Shown here: positions 45,651 through 53,843 of the stretch, in pieces
How the letters are laid out: each line of letters opens with the position of its first letter
Numbering within the stretch: position 1 is the first letter of the stretch
Origin: an uncultured Sphingomonadales bacterium
GTDB taxonomy: Bacteria > Pseudomonadota > Alphaproteobacteria > Sphingomonadales > Rhodothalassiaceae
Reading direction: 5' to 3'
Length of the DNA: 64,000 nt
NCBI GenBank assembly: GCA_947499155.1
Contig: CANMND010000002.1
Span: 530,034-594,033 of the forward strand
The notes under the pieces: model-generated
Database searches by the model: none
What the model saw: the letters and a program-made list of their open reading frames with translations, nothing else
What the model was told of the DNA's origin: nothing
Program-made: the position numbers and the translations under genes

Positions 45651-46432
45651 CATCGCTTGACCTTTTTCAAAAGCGCTTTGCCCACTTTCTAAGTGCACCT
45701 GCCGACAAGAACATTTCGTCACCTGTCGCCCCCGGCGTTCTGAAAGGCATATCCCTAGCGGATCGGGCCAATATCTACCGAAACAATGTTCATGTTGCCC
45801 TGATTGACGCACTAAAGGCGACATATCCTGCTATCCTCAGGCTCGTCAGCAACGAATTTTTCGAATTCGCAGCCCGGAAATATATGGAAGAACACTGGCC
45901 TACCAGCCCTGTCATTCTCCATTTTGGTTCCTCATTCCCCAGTTTTCTTGAATCCTTCGAGCCGGCTTCGTCCGTCCCTTATCTTGCGGATGTGGCCCGC
46001 CTTGAGCGGTTCTATGTCGAAGCATTTCATGCGCCAGAAGCAGATCCTCTACCGGGCTCGGCACTTGATGGTCTTCCAGCCAATCTGGAAACGCGCCTTG
46101 TGCTGCATCCATCATCCCGACTGATGACATCCGCTTTTCCCGTATCAAGGATCTGGGAGCTTAATCGCACCGATCAGCCCATAAAATCCGGCACAAAAGT
46201 GGGAAATGACGCGGAGTTTCTGCTGATTGTCCGGCCAATGGCACGCGTAGAGGTAAGACGCCTTCGCAAATCCACATACATGATGATGCAAAGCCTTAAA
46301 GAAGGCCGCCCTCTCAAAGACGCGTTCAAAGCCGCTTTTGACGCCGATAAAGACGCCACACCCGAAACGGATCTTCGCGATCTCGCACGCGGTGATACCT
46401 TCATTGACTTAAGGGAGAACCTATCAAGATGA
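45647..46432 (+). CDS. bufC: DUF2063 family partner protein of the MNIO enzyme
   Basis: Protein of the DUF2063 family, which is thought to deliver the precursor peptide to the DUF692 enzyme. The family region is at the N-terminus: [10 protein letters not shown], then [28 protein letters not shown] (core [14 protein letters not shown]) and [36 protein letters not shown] follows. The C-terminal half is less conserved. ATGA overlaps join it to both neighbours, so all three later genes are translationally coupled. Confidence 0.88.
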   Translation: MTSLDLFQKRFAHFLSAPADKNISSPVAPGVLKGISLADRANIYRNNVHVALIDALKATYPAILRLVSNEFFEFAARKYMEEHWPTSPVILHFGSSFPSFLESFEPASSVPYLADVARLERFYVEAFHAPEADPLPGSALDGLPANLETRLVLHPSSRLMTSAFPVSRIWELNRTDQPIKSGTKVGNDAEFLLIVRPMARVEVRRLRKSTYMMMQSLKEGRPLKDAFKAAFDADKDATPETDLRDLARGDTFIDLRENLSR

Positions 46433-46923
46433 ATAAGCAAGTGACCGAGACATCCGATCGCGTGAACGCGTGGCAGGTGAAGAGCCTTCATATGCTGCGA
46501 CGACTTGAAAATGTGTCATATGATACATTGGTATCGCTTGCTGCCCGTTTGTTTATTAGCGCCACGTTTTTTCTGTCGGGCCGCACAAAAGTCGATGGAT
46601 TTTTGAGTCTGAAAGACAGCACGTTTTTCCTGTTCGAGCATGAATATGATGTGCCACTCATTCCATCGGAGTTTGCAGCCCACATCGCCACCTATGCCGA
46701 ACATCTCTTCCCGATCTTTCTGCTTGTAGGATTTGCATCCCGCCTCAGCGCCGCAGCCCTTTTGGGGATGACACTGGTTATTGCTGTCTTCGTCTATCCC
46801 GGTGCCTGGGCAGTCCATCTTTTGTGGGCCTCAGCCCTTGTCTTTATTATCTTCCGCGGCCCCGGTGCCTTGTCAGTGGATTATCTCATCCGTAAAAACG
46901 CCGAGAAATCCAGACAGCAATAA
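46429..46923 (+). CDS. DoxX family membrane protein
   Basis: Small four-helix inner-membrane protein of the DoxX family. The first helix is [22 protein letters not shown]. Helices near [35 protein letters not shown] and a last one before a charged tail complete it. It closes the operon with the DUF2282 peptide, as in Caulobacter. A redox or membrane-transfer role beside the peptide system is possible but not shown. Its start overlaps the previous stop by four bases. Confidence 0.87.
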   Translation: MNKQVTETSDRVNAWQVKSLHMLRRLENVSYDTLVSLAARLFISATFFLSGRTKVDGFLSLKDSTFFLFEHEYDVPLIPSEFAAHIATYAEHLFPIFLLVGFASRLSAAALLGMTLVIAVFVYPGAWAVHLLWASALVFIIFRGPGALSVDYLIRKNAEKSRQQ

Positions 46924-46947
46924 GACACAAGAGCGCCCTGCCACACA

Positions 46948-48771
46948 TCAAACAGGGACGATATCAAAAGCAATAGTGGTTCGATCGCGCGTATCATCAA
47001 ACGGGACTGTTCCATGATAAAAATAAGATGGAAACAGGACCAGCTTACCAACCTTGGGCCGGATCAGGCGTGCCACCTGTTCACGCTCACCCAGCCCAAG
47101 GGCCGTCTCGCCAATTTTCAGCCAGCCCTGATGATCATTCGCCCTGTCCACAACGTCCGGGACGCCAACATAATAACACGAGCTTATCCAACCTTCCGGG
47201 TGCAGGTGATTCATGTGATAGCCCGCACTTCTGAGCCGTACTGACCACGAACCGGAAAAGGCAAAGCCAGCGGTTTTTCTCCCAGTAAATGGGTGGTCGG
47301 CATCATCTGGAAGGCCATCTATATAATGTCTCACCGCCTGTTCGATCATGTTCTGGATGATACGGATTTCTTCAATGTCATGATCAAACAGATCTCCCAC
47401 GGTCTGGGTTCCACCCCGCAAAGTCTGCTCAAGAGGATGGCGTGTGGCTAAATGCAACTTGTGCAGGGCCTCTTCCAGCCGCGCATTAAATTCAACAACA
47501 GACCCTTCAACTTCCGGCGGCTCCAGCATCGTTTCATAAACGAAACGGTCCATATCATTCAGCCAGCCTTCCCGGCCATCACCTTTAAAACGCAGACAGA
47601 GGCCGTAATAAGCCAAAGCCTGCTGGTCTGCAGGGTCTGCTTCCAGCCGATCCGTGATCAGGCTCATGGCTTTGTCATAGTCCTTTAGAATGATCAAAGC
47701 TCGCGCCATCTCGCGCAGGATCTCAGGATTGCCACGATCGCCGGTCAGGGCCGTTTCAAAGCAGGCCAGTGCCTCATCTGTTGCACCACGGGTCCATAAA
47801 GCCTGCCCAAGGCGATACTGAATTTCAGGACTATCGACGCCCCGCCCGCAAGCTTCCTTCAATATCTTTATGGAGTCCGGCGCGTGTCCTCCCAGAGTCA
47901 GGCGTTCAGCGAGATCGGCCAGAAGCCCTGTATCATCTGGATTGCTGTTTAGTGCCTCCTGATAGCTTTGCAGATAGCTGTCATCATACCCTGCCTGCCA
48001 CAAAAGCCGATTCAGTGAGGAATGGGCGTCCCGATGGCCCGGTGCGGAGGTGACAGCCATTTGATAAGCGGCAATGGCCTCATCAATCTGTCCGCTTTCC
48101 TGAAGACAGTTTCCCATCAAAAAATGGACATCAGCGGCTTGTGGTGCCAGCGCTTTGCAACGCTCAAGCAGTTCCAATGCCTGTTCCGCTTCACCTGACA
48201 GGCGATGGATAATGGCCAGATTATAAAGTGCTGGCATATGATCAGGCTTTATCGACAAGGCAGTATGTAAAGCAGTTTTGGCGGCACTTGGATTACCAAG
48301 ATGACGTAGGGCGCGGCCCTGAAGGGTCCAGCCTTTGCCATCATCTGACGCCTTTTTAAGGTATGGTCCAAGCGTATCCACGGCTCCCTGGGCATCGCCT
48401 GCCTCAAGCTGGACGGTGGCAAGGTTTTTCAAAGCATCGCCATAATCCGGCACAAGCCTGATTGCTGAACGATAGGCATCTATTGCGCGATCACGCTCAC
48501 CAAGAGCATGCAAGGCATTCCCCAAGTTATTAAAAACATTGGGCTGGCGGTCATTAACTTCCAAAGAACGCAGGAAATAACGGACAGCAGCTTTATTATC
48601 TCCTTGGGTCCTTGCCAGCATGCCACTCAATTGCAAGGCATCGGGCTGATCCGGGATCTTCGCCAGAATGGCCTTCAACAACTCATGGGCTGCGTGATGA
48701 TCACCACCACGAGCCAGACTCATCGCACGTTTCAGCGCTTCCATTAGCGTCATGTTCTGAATAACAGCCAT
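46948..48771 (-). CDS. TPR protein with C-terminal 2-oxoglutarate/Fe(II) oxygenase-like domain
   Basis: Two-part protein. Residues 1 to about 430 are TPR repeats, for example NVFNNLGNALHALGERDRAI. The last 200 or so match the 2OG-FeII_Oxy_5 type: HMNHLHPEGWISSCYYVGVP supplies the first iron His region, and FPSYFYHGTVPF with RTTIAFDIVP supplies the distal His and the 2-oxoglutarate Arg. Members are predicted hydroxylases of unknown target. The ATG at 48771 is preferred; a TTG at 48822 extends the frame without support. It is divergent from the amidohydrolase gene, and no partner gene is adjacent on its strand. Confidence 0.8.
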   Translation of the reverse strand: MAVIQNMTLMEALKRAMSLARGGDHHAAHELLKAILAKIPDQPDALQLSGMLARTQGDNKAAVRYFLRSLEVNDRQPNVFNNLGNALHALGERDRAIDAYRSAIRLVPDYGDALKNLATVQLEAGDAQGAVDTLGPYLKKASDDGKGWTLQGRALRHLGNPSAAKTALHTALSIKPDHMPALYNLAIIHRLSGEAEQALELLERCKALAPQAADVHFLMGNCLQESGQIDEAIAAYQMAVTSAPGHRDAHSSLNRLLWQAGYDDSYLQSYQEALNSNPDDTGLLADLAERLTLGGHAPDSIKILKEACGRGVDSPEIQYRLGQALWTRGATDEALACFETALTGDRGNPEILREMARALIILKDYDKAMSLITDRLEADPADQQALAYYGLCLRFKGDGREGWLNDMDRFVYETMLEPPEVEGSVVEFNARLEEALHKLHLATRHPLEQTLRGGTQTVGDLFDHDIEEIRIIQNMIEQAVRHYIDGLPDDADHPFTGRKTAGFAFSGSWSVRLRSAGYHMNHLHPEGWISSCYYVGVPDVVDRANDHQGWLKIGETALGLGEREQVARLIRPKVGKLVLFPSYFYHGTVPFDDTRDRTTIAFDIVPV

Positions 48772-48847
48772 TGCAAGCCCATTTCCGCTTATTTTCCATA
48801 TTCTGATTGTAACAATAGACAAGTGCCAGAATAATTTACATACTAAT

Positions 48848-48879
48848 TCATGTGTAAAATCATGTGTAAATGATCATAA
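48848..48879. repeat. Tandem 12-base repeats upstream of the amidohydrolase gene
   Basis: TCATGTGTAAAA (48848-48859) is followed directly by TCATGTGTAAAT (48860-48871) and then GATCATAA. They end 13 bases before the amidohydrolase start codon, so a bound protein would block initiation. The second unit plus flank matches 39933-39952. Confidence 0.5.
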
Positions 48880-48892
48880 TGAGGAGTGAAGC

Positions 48893-50275
48893 GTGAACAG
48901 ACGACCGTCCTTTCAGAAAAAAGCCCTTATGGTAGCAAGCGCCATCTGTGCATTTGCTTTGGCCCTGCCGACGACTAGTGCTCATGCACAACGCAGTGTC
49001 TATGACACCACCGACGACATGCGCCGTATTCCCATCCCCAAGGTTGATCGCAGCAATGATCCCGTAATCGCCCTGAAAGGCGGAACCGTTCTTGATGGAA
49101 ATGGCGGCAAGGCAATTACCGATGGCGTGGTCGTCACCCAGGGGGACCGCATTCTTTCAGTCGGTACAGCAGGCAATGTCACGATTCCTCAAGGGGCGCA
49201 GATCATTGATGCCACCGGCCTTTACATCATGCCTGGGCTGATTGATCTCCATATTCACTTTACCCAACAGCGGGGAAGTGACCTCGCCTATTATTCAAAT
49301 GATGCCGCCTCAAGCGCTATCCGGGGAACTGTTCTCGCTAAAGATCTTGTAGAGGCAGGTATTACGGCCGCCCGTGATGTGGGAACCGGTGGCAATGTTG
49401 CCCTTCGCATCAAGGAAGCTGTAGATCGCGGCATCATCAAAGGGCCGCGGGTGTTCTGGAGCGGGGGCCTGCTTGCCAGTACTGGTGGCCATGGTGATGA
49501 GATAACATCCACGGCAACAGGCAGACCAAAAAATAGCAGTGGTGGAAAAAGTGTCGCAAATGGCCCATGGGCTTGGCGCGTCCTTGTCCGTGAACAGATC
49601 AAGGCCGGTGCCGATTGGATCAAGATAAGTGCCCCTGCCCAAAAAGAAGAAATTGAAGCCGCAATTGACGAAGCCCATTCCCATGGCATAGGCGTCGCGA
49701 TCGACTCTTGGGGGCATTATACAGATACAGCCATAATGGCCGGTGTCGACACGCTGGAACATCCGCTTGATATGAGCGACAAGGCCGTGTCACTGATGAA
49801 GCGTCACGGTACAGCATTTGTACCCACGATTGGTGCGTTCCATAATCTGTTTACAACAGGCTATGAGACTGCACACATTGTGCCCGGCGGATTCTACCAT
49901 ACCTTTTCACGGCGCTTTGCCATCGACCATCAGGACCATCTGAAACAAATCACCAAAGCCTATAAGGCCGGTGTTCCTGTTGGTGTGGGGACAGATATTC
50001 CCTTTGAAAACGAAGTCCGCTACCCGGATGCCTATTTCCTGGAGCTGGGTTATCTGAAAGAAGCCGGCATGTCGAATGAGGATGTGCTGGCATCTGCCAC
50101 CCGCGTCGGTGCCAATATCCTGAAAATCGGAGACAAACTCGGCACGCTGGAAGCCGGAAAAATCGCCGATATTATTGTACTTGGTGATGATCCACGAGTC
50201 GATCTCGCCCATTTGCGAAATCTGCATTATGTCATTGCTGACGGCAAGATCGCATTCGAGAAAGTCGCACGCTAA
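48893..50275 (+). CDS. Secreted amidohydrolase (imidazolonepropionase-like, COG1228)
   Basis: Predicted exported metal hydrolase, perhaps acting on dipeptides as some relatives do. A signal peptide ends at about TTSAHAQR. The metal motif HIH is in GLIDLHIHF, the bridging Lys is in ADWIKIS, His290 is in LEHP, and the catalytic Asp is in GVGTDIPF. Where relatives have a metal His before this (VAxH), this protein has Asp271 in VAIDSWGH, with His275 nearby. The start is GTG with GAGGAG six bases upstream. A terminator-like hairpin follows. Confidence 0.87.
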   Translation: MNRRPSFQKKALMVASAICAFALALPTTSAHAQRSVYDTTDDMRRIPIPKVDRSNDPVIALKGGTVLDGNGGKAITDGVVVTQGDRILSVGTAGNVTIPQGAQIIDATGLYIMPGLIDLHIHFTQQRGSDLAYYSNDAASSAIRGTVLAKDLVEAGITAARDVGTGGNVALRIKEAVDRGIIKGPRVFWSGGLLASTGGHGDEITSTATGRPKNSSGGKSVANGPWAWRVLVREQIKAGADWIKISAPAQKEEIEAAIDEAHSHGIGVAIDSWGHYTDTAIMAGVDTLEHPLDMSDKAVSLMKRHGTAFVPTIGAFHNLFTTGYETAHIVPGGFYHTFSRRFAIDHQDHLKQITKAYKAGVPVGVGTDIPFENEVRYPDAYFLELGYLKEAGMSNEDVLASATRVGANILKIGDKLGTLEAGKIADIIVLGDDPRVDLAHLRNLHYVIADGKIAFEKVAR

Positions 50276-50288
50276 GACTTAAAATTCA

Positions 50289-50318
50289 AATGGGGGCGTC
50301 CTGACAGATGCCCCCATT
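50289..50318. terminator. Hairpin between the amidohydrolase gene and tRNA-Glu
   Basis: AATGGGGGC / GCCCCCATT (50289-50297 and 50310-50318), nine-base stem, 12-base loop. The T-rich side is better on the minus strand, so it can end the tRNA transcript as well as the amidohydrolase one. A second palindrome ATAAAATC-T-GATTTTAT lies at 50324-50340. Confidence 0.6.
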
Positions 50319-50359
50319 CAGCTATAAAATCTGATTTTATGACAGACTGTTCACCGCAT

Positions 50360-50435
50360 TGGTGACCCCTACGGGACTCGAACCCGTGTTTTCGCCGTGA
50401 GAGGGCGACGTCCTGGACCGCTAGACGAAGGGGCC
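50360..50435 (-). tRNA. tRNA-Glu(CTC)
   Basis: 76 bases on the minus strand fold as a standard tRNA. The acceptor stem is GGCCCCT with AGGGGTC (one G-U pair), the T arm contains GTTCGAGTC, and the CCA end is encoded (50360-50362). The anticodon loop CTCTCAC is closed by TCGCC/GGCGA and gives anticodon CTC at 50399-50401, reading GAG (Glu). Confidence 0.95.
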
Positions 50436-50483
50436 GAGACAAACCTTATTGACATGAGAACATCCGGTTCATGGCTGATTGGA

Positions 50484-51104
50484 TCAAAAGCCCATCAATG
50501 CCAATACCTCACGCCGCGCCTTGTCATCGTCACGAAATACGCCGGTCATGCGGCTGGTTGTCATAACCACATCGGGCGTTTCAACACCACGACAGCTCAT
50601 GCAGCCGTGGGTCGCCTCCAGAACAACAGCAACGCCGTCAGGTTCCAGGGTTTTAGTGATGGAATCCCCAATTTCCGCCGTTAAGCGTTCTTGCACCTGC
50701 ATCCGTCTGGCATAAGCGTGCACCACTCGGGCAAGCTTGGAAATTCCCACAACCTTGTTTTTGGGCAGATAGGCGACATGCGCTTTGCCGATAATCGGCG
50801 CCAAATGGTGCTCACAATGGGATATGAAGGGGATATCCCGAAGCAGAACCACCTCGTCATATCCGGACACTTCCTCGAAGGTGCGTTCCAGGTAGCTGAC
50901 CGGGTCTTCGTTATAACCTCGGAAATATTCCCGAAATGCTCGAGCCACACGGTCGGGCGTTCCGCGCAAACCTTCCCGGTCGGGATCTTCACCCGCCCAT
51001 CGGATCAATTCGCGAACAGCCTCTTCTGCACGCTTTTTATCCTGATCAGTGACATCCGATGGCATCTCGTTCATTTCCACTCTCATTTCCTTGAATCCAC
51101 TCAT
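50484..51104 (-). CDS. folE: GTP cyclohydrolase I
   Basis: Converts GTP to 7,8-dihydroneopterin triphosphate, the first step of folate synthesis. The zinc ligands are Cys97 (in SHCEHH, with His99/His100) and Cys168/Cys171 in [21 protein letters not shown] and [20 protein letters not shown] (split around KVVGISKL) are family sequence. The ATG at 51104 has GAGG six bases before it; internal ATGs at 51083 and 51074 are worse placed. It is divergent from the gspG-gspK operon and lies upstream of tRNA-Glu. Confidence 0.95.
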   Translation of the reverse strand: MSGFKEMRVEMNEMPSDVTDQDKKRAEEAVRELIRWAGEDPDREGLRGTPDRVARAFREYFRGYNEDPVSYLERTFEEVSGYDEVVLLRDIPFISHCEHHLAPIIGKAHVAYLPKNKVVGISKLARVVHAYARRMQVQERLTAEIGDSITKTLEPDGVAVVLEATHGCMSCRGVETPDVVMTTSRMTGVFRDDDKARREVLALMGF

Positions 51105-51291
51105 AGGCTGCCTCAGTGAGATGCATTATCATAGCGCCAGGTTCCCACCAATAAGAAACGCCTCTCATGCCGAAGCCTGAAAAGCCTCTCCGCTCTGCGA
51201 CCTATGGTTTGAATATGGCAAATTTATCGCCTATATTACAGCATCTCAATTTCGTCACCCACACTCAAAAGTACTCCAATGAGGCTAGGCA

Positions 51292-51744
51292 ATGACACAA
51301 AAAAAAACCTCCCACCGACGTCTCAGACGCCAACGCGGATTTACCTTAATCGAATTGCTCGTGGTTCTGGCCATTCTCGGCCTTTTGGCCGCCTTTGCAG
51401 TTCCAAGAGTTTTGAAATATCTGTCGAGCGCGAAGACCGATGCCGCCTCGATTCAAATCCAGAATCTGGTAACCACCCTTGATCTTTATCGACTGGATAC
51501 GGGCCGCTATCCTACCACGTCTGAAGGCTTGCAGGCTTTGGTCGATCAACCCGCTGGTGTTCGTGGCTGGACCGGTCCTTATCTTGATAAGCGTGACGGC
51601 ATTATTGATCCCTGGGGCCGCCCTTATCACTATCGCTTTCCCGGTGAAATGGGGGGTGATGTGGACATCTTTTCATTAGGCGCCGACGATACCGTAGGTG
51701 GCGAGGGTGAAAATCAGGATGTCACAAGCTGGAGCCAGCGCTAG
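51292..51744 (+). CDS. gspG: Type II secretion major pseudopilin GspG
   Basis: Main subunit of the type II secretion pseudopilus. The prepilin peptidase site is RG|FTLIE after Gly16, followed by the hydrophobic helix LLVVLAILGLLAAFAVP. The C-terminal globular part has the GspG hallmarks GRYPTTSEGLQALV, DPWGRPYHYR and FSLGADD, the calcium-site region. At 150 residues it has family length. It starts a two-gene plus-strand unit, apart from the other secretion genes, which lie on the opposite strand. Confidence 0.95.
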   Translation: MTQKKTSHRRLRRQRGFTLIELLVVLAILGLLAAFAVPRVLKYLSSAKTDAASIQIQNLVTTLDLYRLDTGRYPTTSEGLQALVDQPAGVRGWTGPYLDKRDGIIDPWGRPYHYRFPGEMGGDVDIFSLGADDTVGGEGENQDVTSWSQR

Positions 51745-51768
51745 GCGCGTTTCGTCAAGGACGCACAG

Positions 51769-52725
51769 GTGACCTTCACTGTGAGCTTACAAAAAAGACC
51801 CCTGAACGAAAGCAATCCACCCCCTTCGCCCGACAGGAACGAGGGGGGAATGGCGCTTGTGCTGGTTCTGTGGGTTTTAATGCTGCTTTCCCTGATTGTT
51901 GCGGGTTTTATGGCGCTTACCCGAAGCGAAACGATGACCGTGCGCGCCCGCATCGACCAGGTGGAGGCAGCGGCACTTGCCGATGGCGGAGTCTATTGGG
52001 CGATCGAGCGGCTTTTAAGTGTCAGCTACACCGATGAAGGCAGCGTGCCGGCTATTCTCACCAATGGCCTGCCAATAGAAGTCCCGCTTGATCAGGGCCA
52101 TCTTGAGGTCAAGGTCAGAAACGCAGACGGTCTGGTGGACCTTAATGGCGCGGAAGATCCCTTGTTGCGCGGTCTGCTTATTCAGGTTGGAGCCGAACCC
52201 GCCTTTGCCGATGTGCTCGCCCAAAGGATTATCGACTTTCGCGATACAGATGACCGCCCTTTGCCTTTGGGGGCAGAAGATCCGGATTACCGTGCAGCAG
52301 GATTGTCCCATGACGCTCGTGACGCACCTCTTGAGCGTATGGATGAAGTGCGACAGGTCCTTGGCATGCCGCCTGCCATTGCATCTGCATTGATGCCCTT
52401 TGTAACCGTCTATTCAGGGTCACGGGGAATCGACCCCACCAAAGCACCGCTTACTGTTCTGTCCGCTGTTCCGGGACTTACCGACTTTGATATTGACCGC
52501 TATCTTGAAGGACAAAGGCGCGGAGCTCCTTATGATGCCCAGCTTGCACAACGCAATCCCCTGCTTATCGGCTCAAACAACAGCACTTTCCATATAACCG
52601 TTGCTGCAACGACAGTTGGTGGCGGGCATTTTATCCGTGAAGCAGTCGTTCTTCTCACTGGATCTGCCCCCCATTACCAGATTCGCCATTGGGCACAGGG
52701 ACGTGCAGACATTCCCCGCTTGTAA
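51769..52725 (+). CDS. gspK: Type II secretion minor pseudopilin GspK
   Basis: Large tip pseudopilin that with GspI and GspJ caps the pseudopilus. The N-terminus has a 30-residue basic/Pro-rich leader and then GGMALVLVLWVLMLLSLIVAG, whose cleavage site is the less usual type of GspK. The body contains NADGLVDLNGA and the helix-hairpin-helix-like region with VLSAVPGLTDFDIDRYL. The start is GTG with AAGGA about seven bases upstream. The gene ends 31 bases from the end of gspJ on the other strand. Confidence 0.9.
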   Translation: MTFTVSLQKRPLNESNPPPSPDRNEGGMALVLVLWVLMLLSLIVAGFMALTRSETMTVRARIDQVEAAALADGGVYWAIERLLSVSYTDEGSVPAILTNGLPIEVPLDQGHLEVKVRNADGLVDLNGAEDPLLRGLLIQVGAEPAFADVLAQRIIDFRDTDDRPLPLGAEDPDYRAAGLSHDARDAPLERMDEVRQVLGMPPAIASALMPFVTVYSGSRGIDPTKAPLTVLSAVPGLTDFDIDRYLEGQRRGAPYDAQLAQRNPLLIGSNNSTFHITVAATTVGGGHFIREAVVLLTGSAPHYQIRHWAQGRADIPRL

Positions 52726-52756
52726 TGTTCACATCAGCAAACAGAAGTGCAGTTGA

Positions 52757-53404
52757 TCAGGATGGATCGTTTTGTCTGGCTTCAAGTGGATGAACCAGAA
52801 GTGGGGGCTGGATCTGCCGCCCCTGCTCATCATGAAACGTCAGTTCAATCAACGTCGGGAGATAAAATCCCTTATCCCAAGTGCTAAACCATTGAGCGGG
52901 AAGGCCCTGATTACGCTGTTCATCCATACGTCCAAAATATCGAAAGCGTACTTCCGTCTGCGGTTCAAATAACACCCTGGGCCGTTTACGCCCGTCCGCC
53001 ACATCTATTTGTCCTGTTGGCCGCATCAGCAGCCAATCCAGCATTAGCCCCTTGTCTTGCTCCCCTGGCTCCAGACTAAACAGATAAGTGCCACCCAGTC
53101 CCACCTCAGGCGGCATGAAAGAGGCAAAACGCATGGATCTCTCATAGCCCCGAAAAGCAGCTTCTTGCTGGTCATTGCCAACATGTATTAATTGGGGCTG
53201 TATTTCTTCAAGCCGTATGCGGAGAAAATTCCGGGCGGCTTCCCCGTCACTCATCTCGGCGACCCGGTTTTGTGCGCTATCCCATGCCCGACCGGAAAAG
53301 CGCAAGGTGCTGAACAAGGCCACCGACATGATACCGATCAAAGTCAACGCAATGATCAATTCCACCAGTGTAAAGCCCCGCTCAGCCTTTTGAAGTCTGT
53401 TCAT
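52757..53404 (-). CDS. gspJ: Type II secretion minor pseudopilin GspJ
   Basis: Tip-complex pseudopilin. The prepilin site is RG|FTLVE after Gly10, followed by LIIALTLIGIMSVALFSTL. The rest, with ERSMRFASFMPPEVG and the C-terminal Pro-rich stretch, is typical for GspJ. It is the last gene of the minus-strand secretion operon and overlaps gspI by four bases. It converges with gspK; no terminator hairpin is visible in the 31-base gap. Confidence 0.9.
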   Translation of the reverse strand: MNRLQKAERGFTLVELIIALTLIGIMSVALFSTLRFSGRAWDSAQNRVAEMSDGEAARNFLRIRLEEIQPQLIHVGNDQQEAAFRGYERSMRFASFMPPEVGLGGTYLFSLEPGEQDKGLMLDWLLMRPTGQIDVADGRKRPRVLFEPQTEVRFRYFGRMDEQRNQGLPAQWFSTWDKGFYLPTLIELTFHDEQGRQIQPPLLVHPLEARQNDPS

Positions 53405-53829
53405 GGAGCGGCCTCAATCAGCCGCATAGTGGTTAAGTACTGTTCAGATCCCCTGTTATCCCGCACATGGACCTCAATCGACAGGAGATGCATGGGATAC
53501 CTGTCCGCTACCGGGCCCAGTGCATAGGGACTGGGGCTGATTGAGACTTCCCAGACATGGTCATCAGCCTCACCGCTATAAACCCCGGACTCAAGCGGTA
53601 TATCCACCCCAACAAGAGCAAGGGTGTTACGAGCATATTCAACAACCAGTTGCCTGTTTTGTGCCCGATCAATTGCCCGCAAGCCCTGGCTCATCCCCTG
53701 CATAAGGGCCAGCAACATGGTTGCCATGATGGTAAAGGCAACAAGGACCTCAATGAGTGTAAAGCCATGGTCCCTGCGTGCCCTTCCCATTGGACGGACA
53801 TTATCTGGCTTTCCTGTTACCTCATACAT
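53401..53829 (-). CDS. gspI: Type II secretion minor pseudopilin GspI
   Basis: Tip-complex pseudopilin that nucleates the pseudopilus. The prepilin site is HG|FTLIE after Gly22, followed by VLVAFTIMATMLLALMQGM. The body is short (142 residues) as in other GspI proteins. The ATG at 53829 gives a rather long leader; the internal ATG at 53790 has no ribosome site. It follows gspD by 14 bases and overlaps gspJ. Confidence 0.9.
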   Translation of the reverse strand: MYEVTGKPDNVRPMGRARRDHGFTLIEVLVAFTIMATMLLALMQGMSQGLRAIDRAQNRQLVVEYARNTLALVGVDIPLESGVYSGEADDHVWEVSISPSPYALGPVADRYPMHLLSIEVHVRDNRGSEQYLTTMRLIEAAP

Positions 53830-53843
53830 GAGGACAGTCCACT

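Noticed and set aside
50324..50340. Palindrome ATAAAATC-T-GATTTTAT near tRNA-Glu as a possible attachment site
   Set aside because: No duplicate of the tRNA 3' end, integrase or mobile gene is nearby. It is more likely part of a transcript end.
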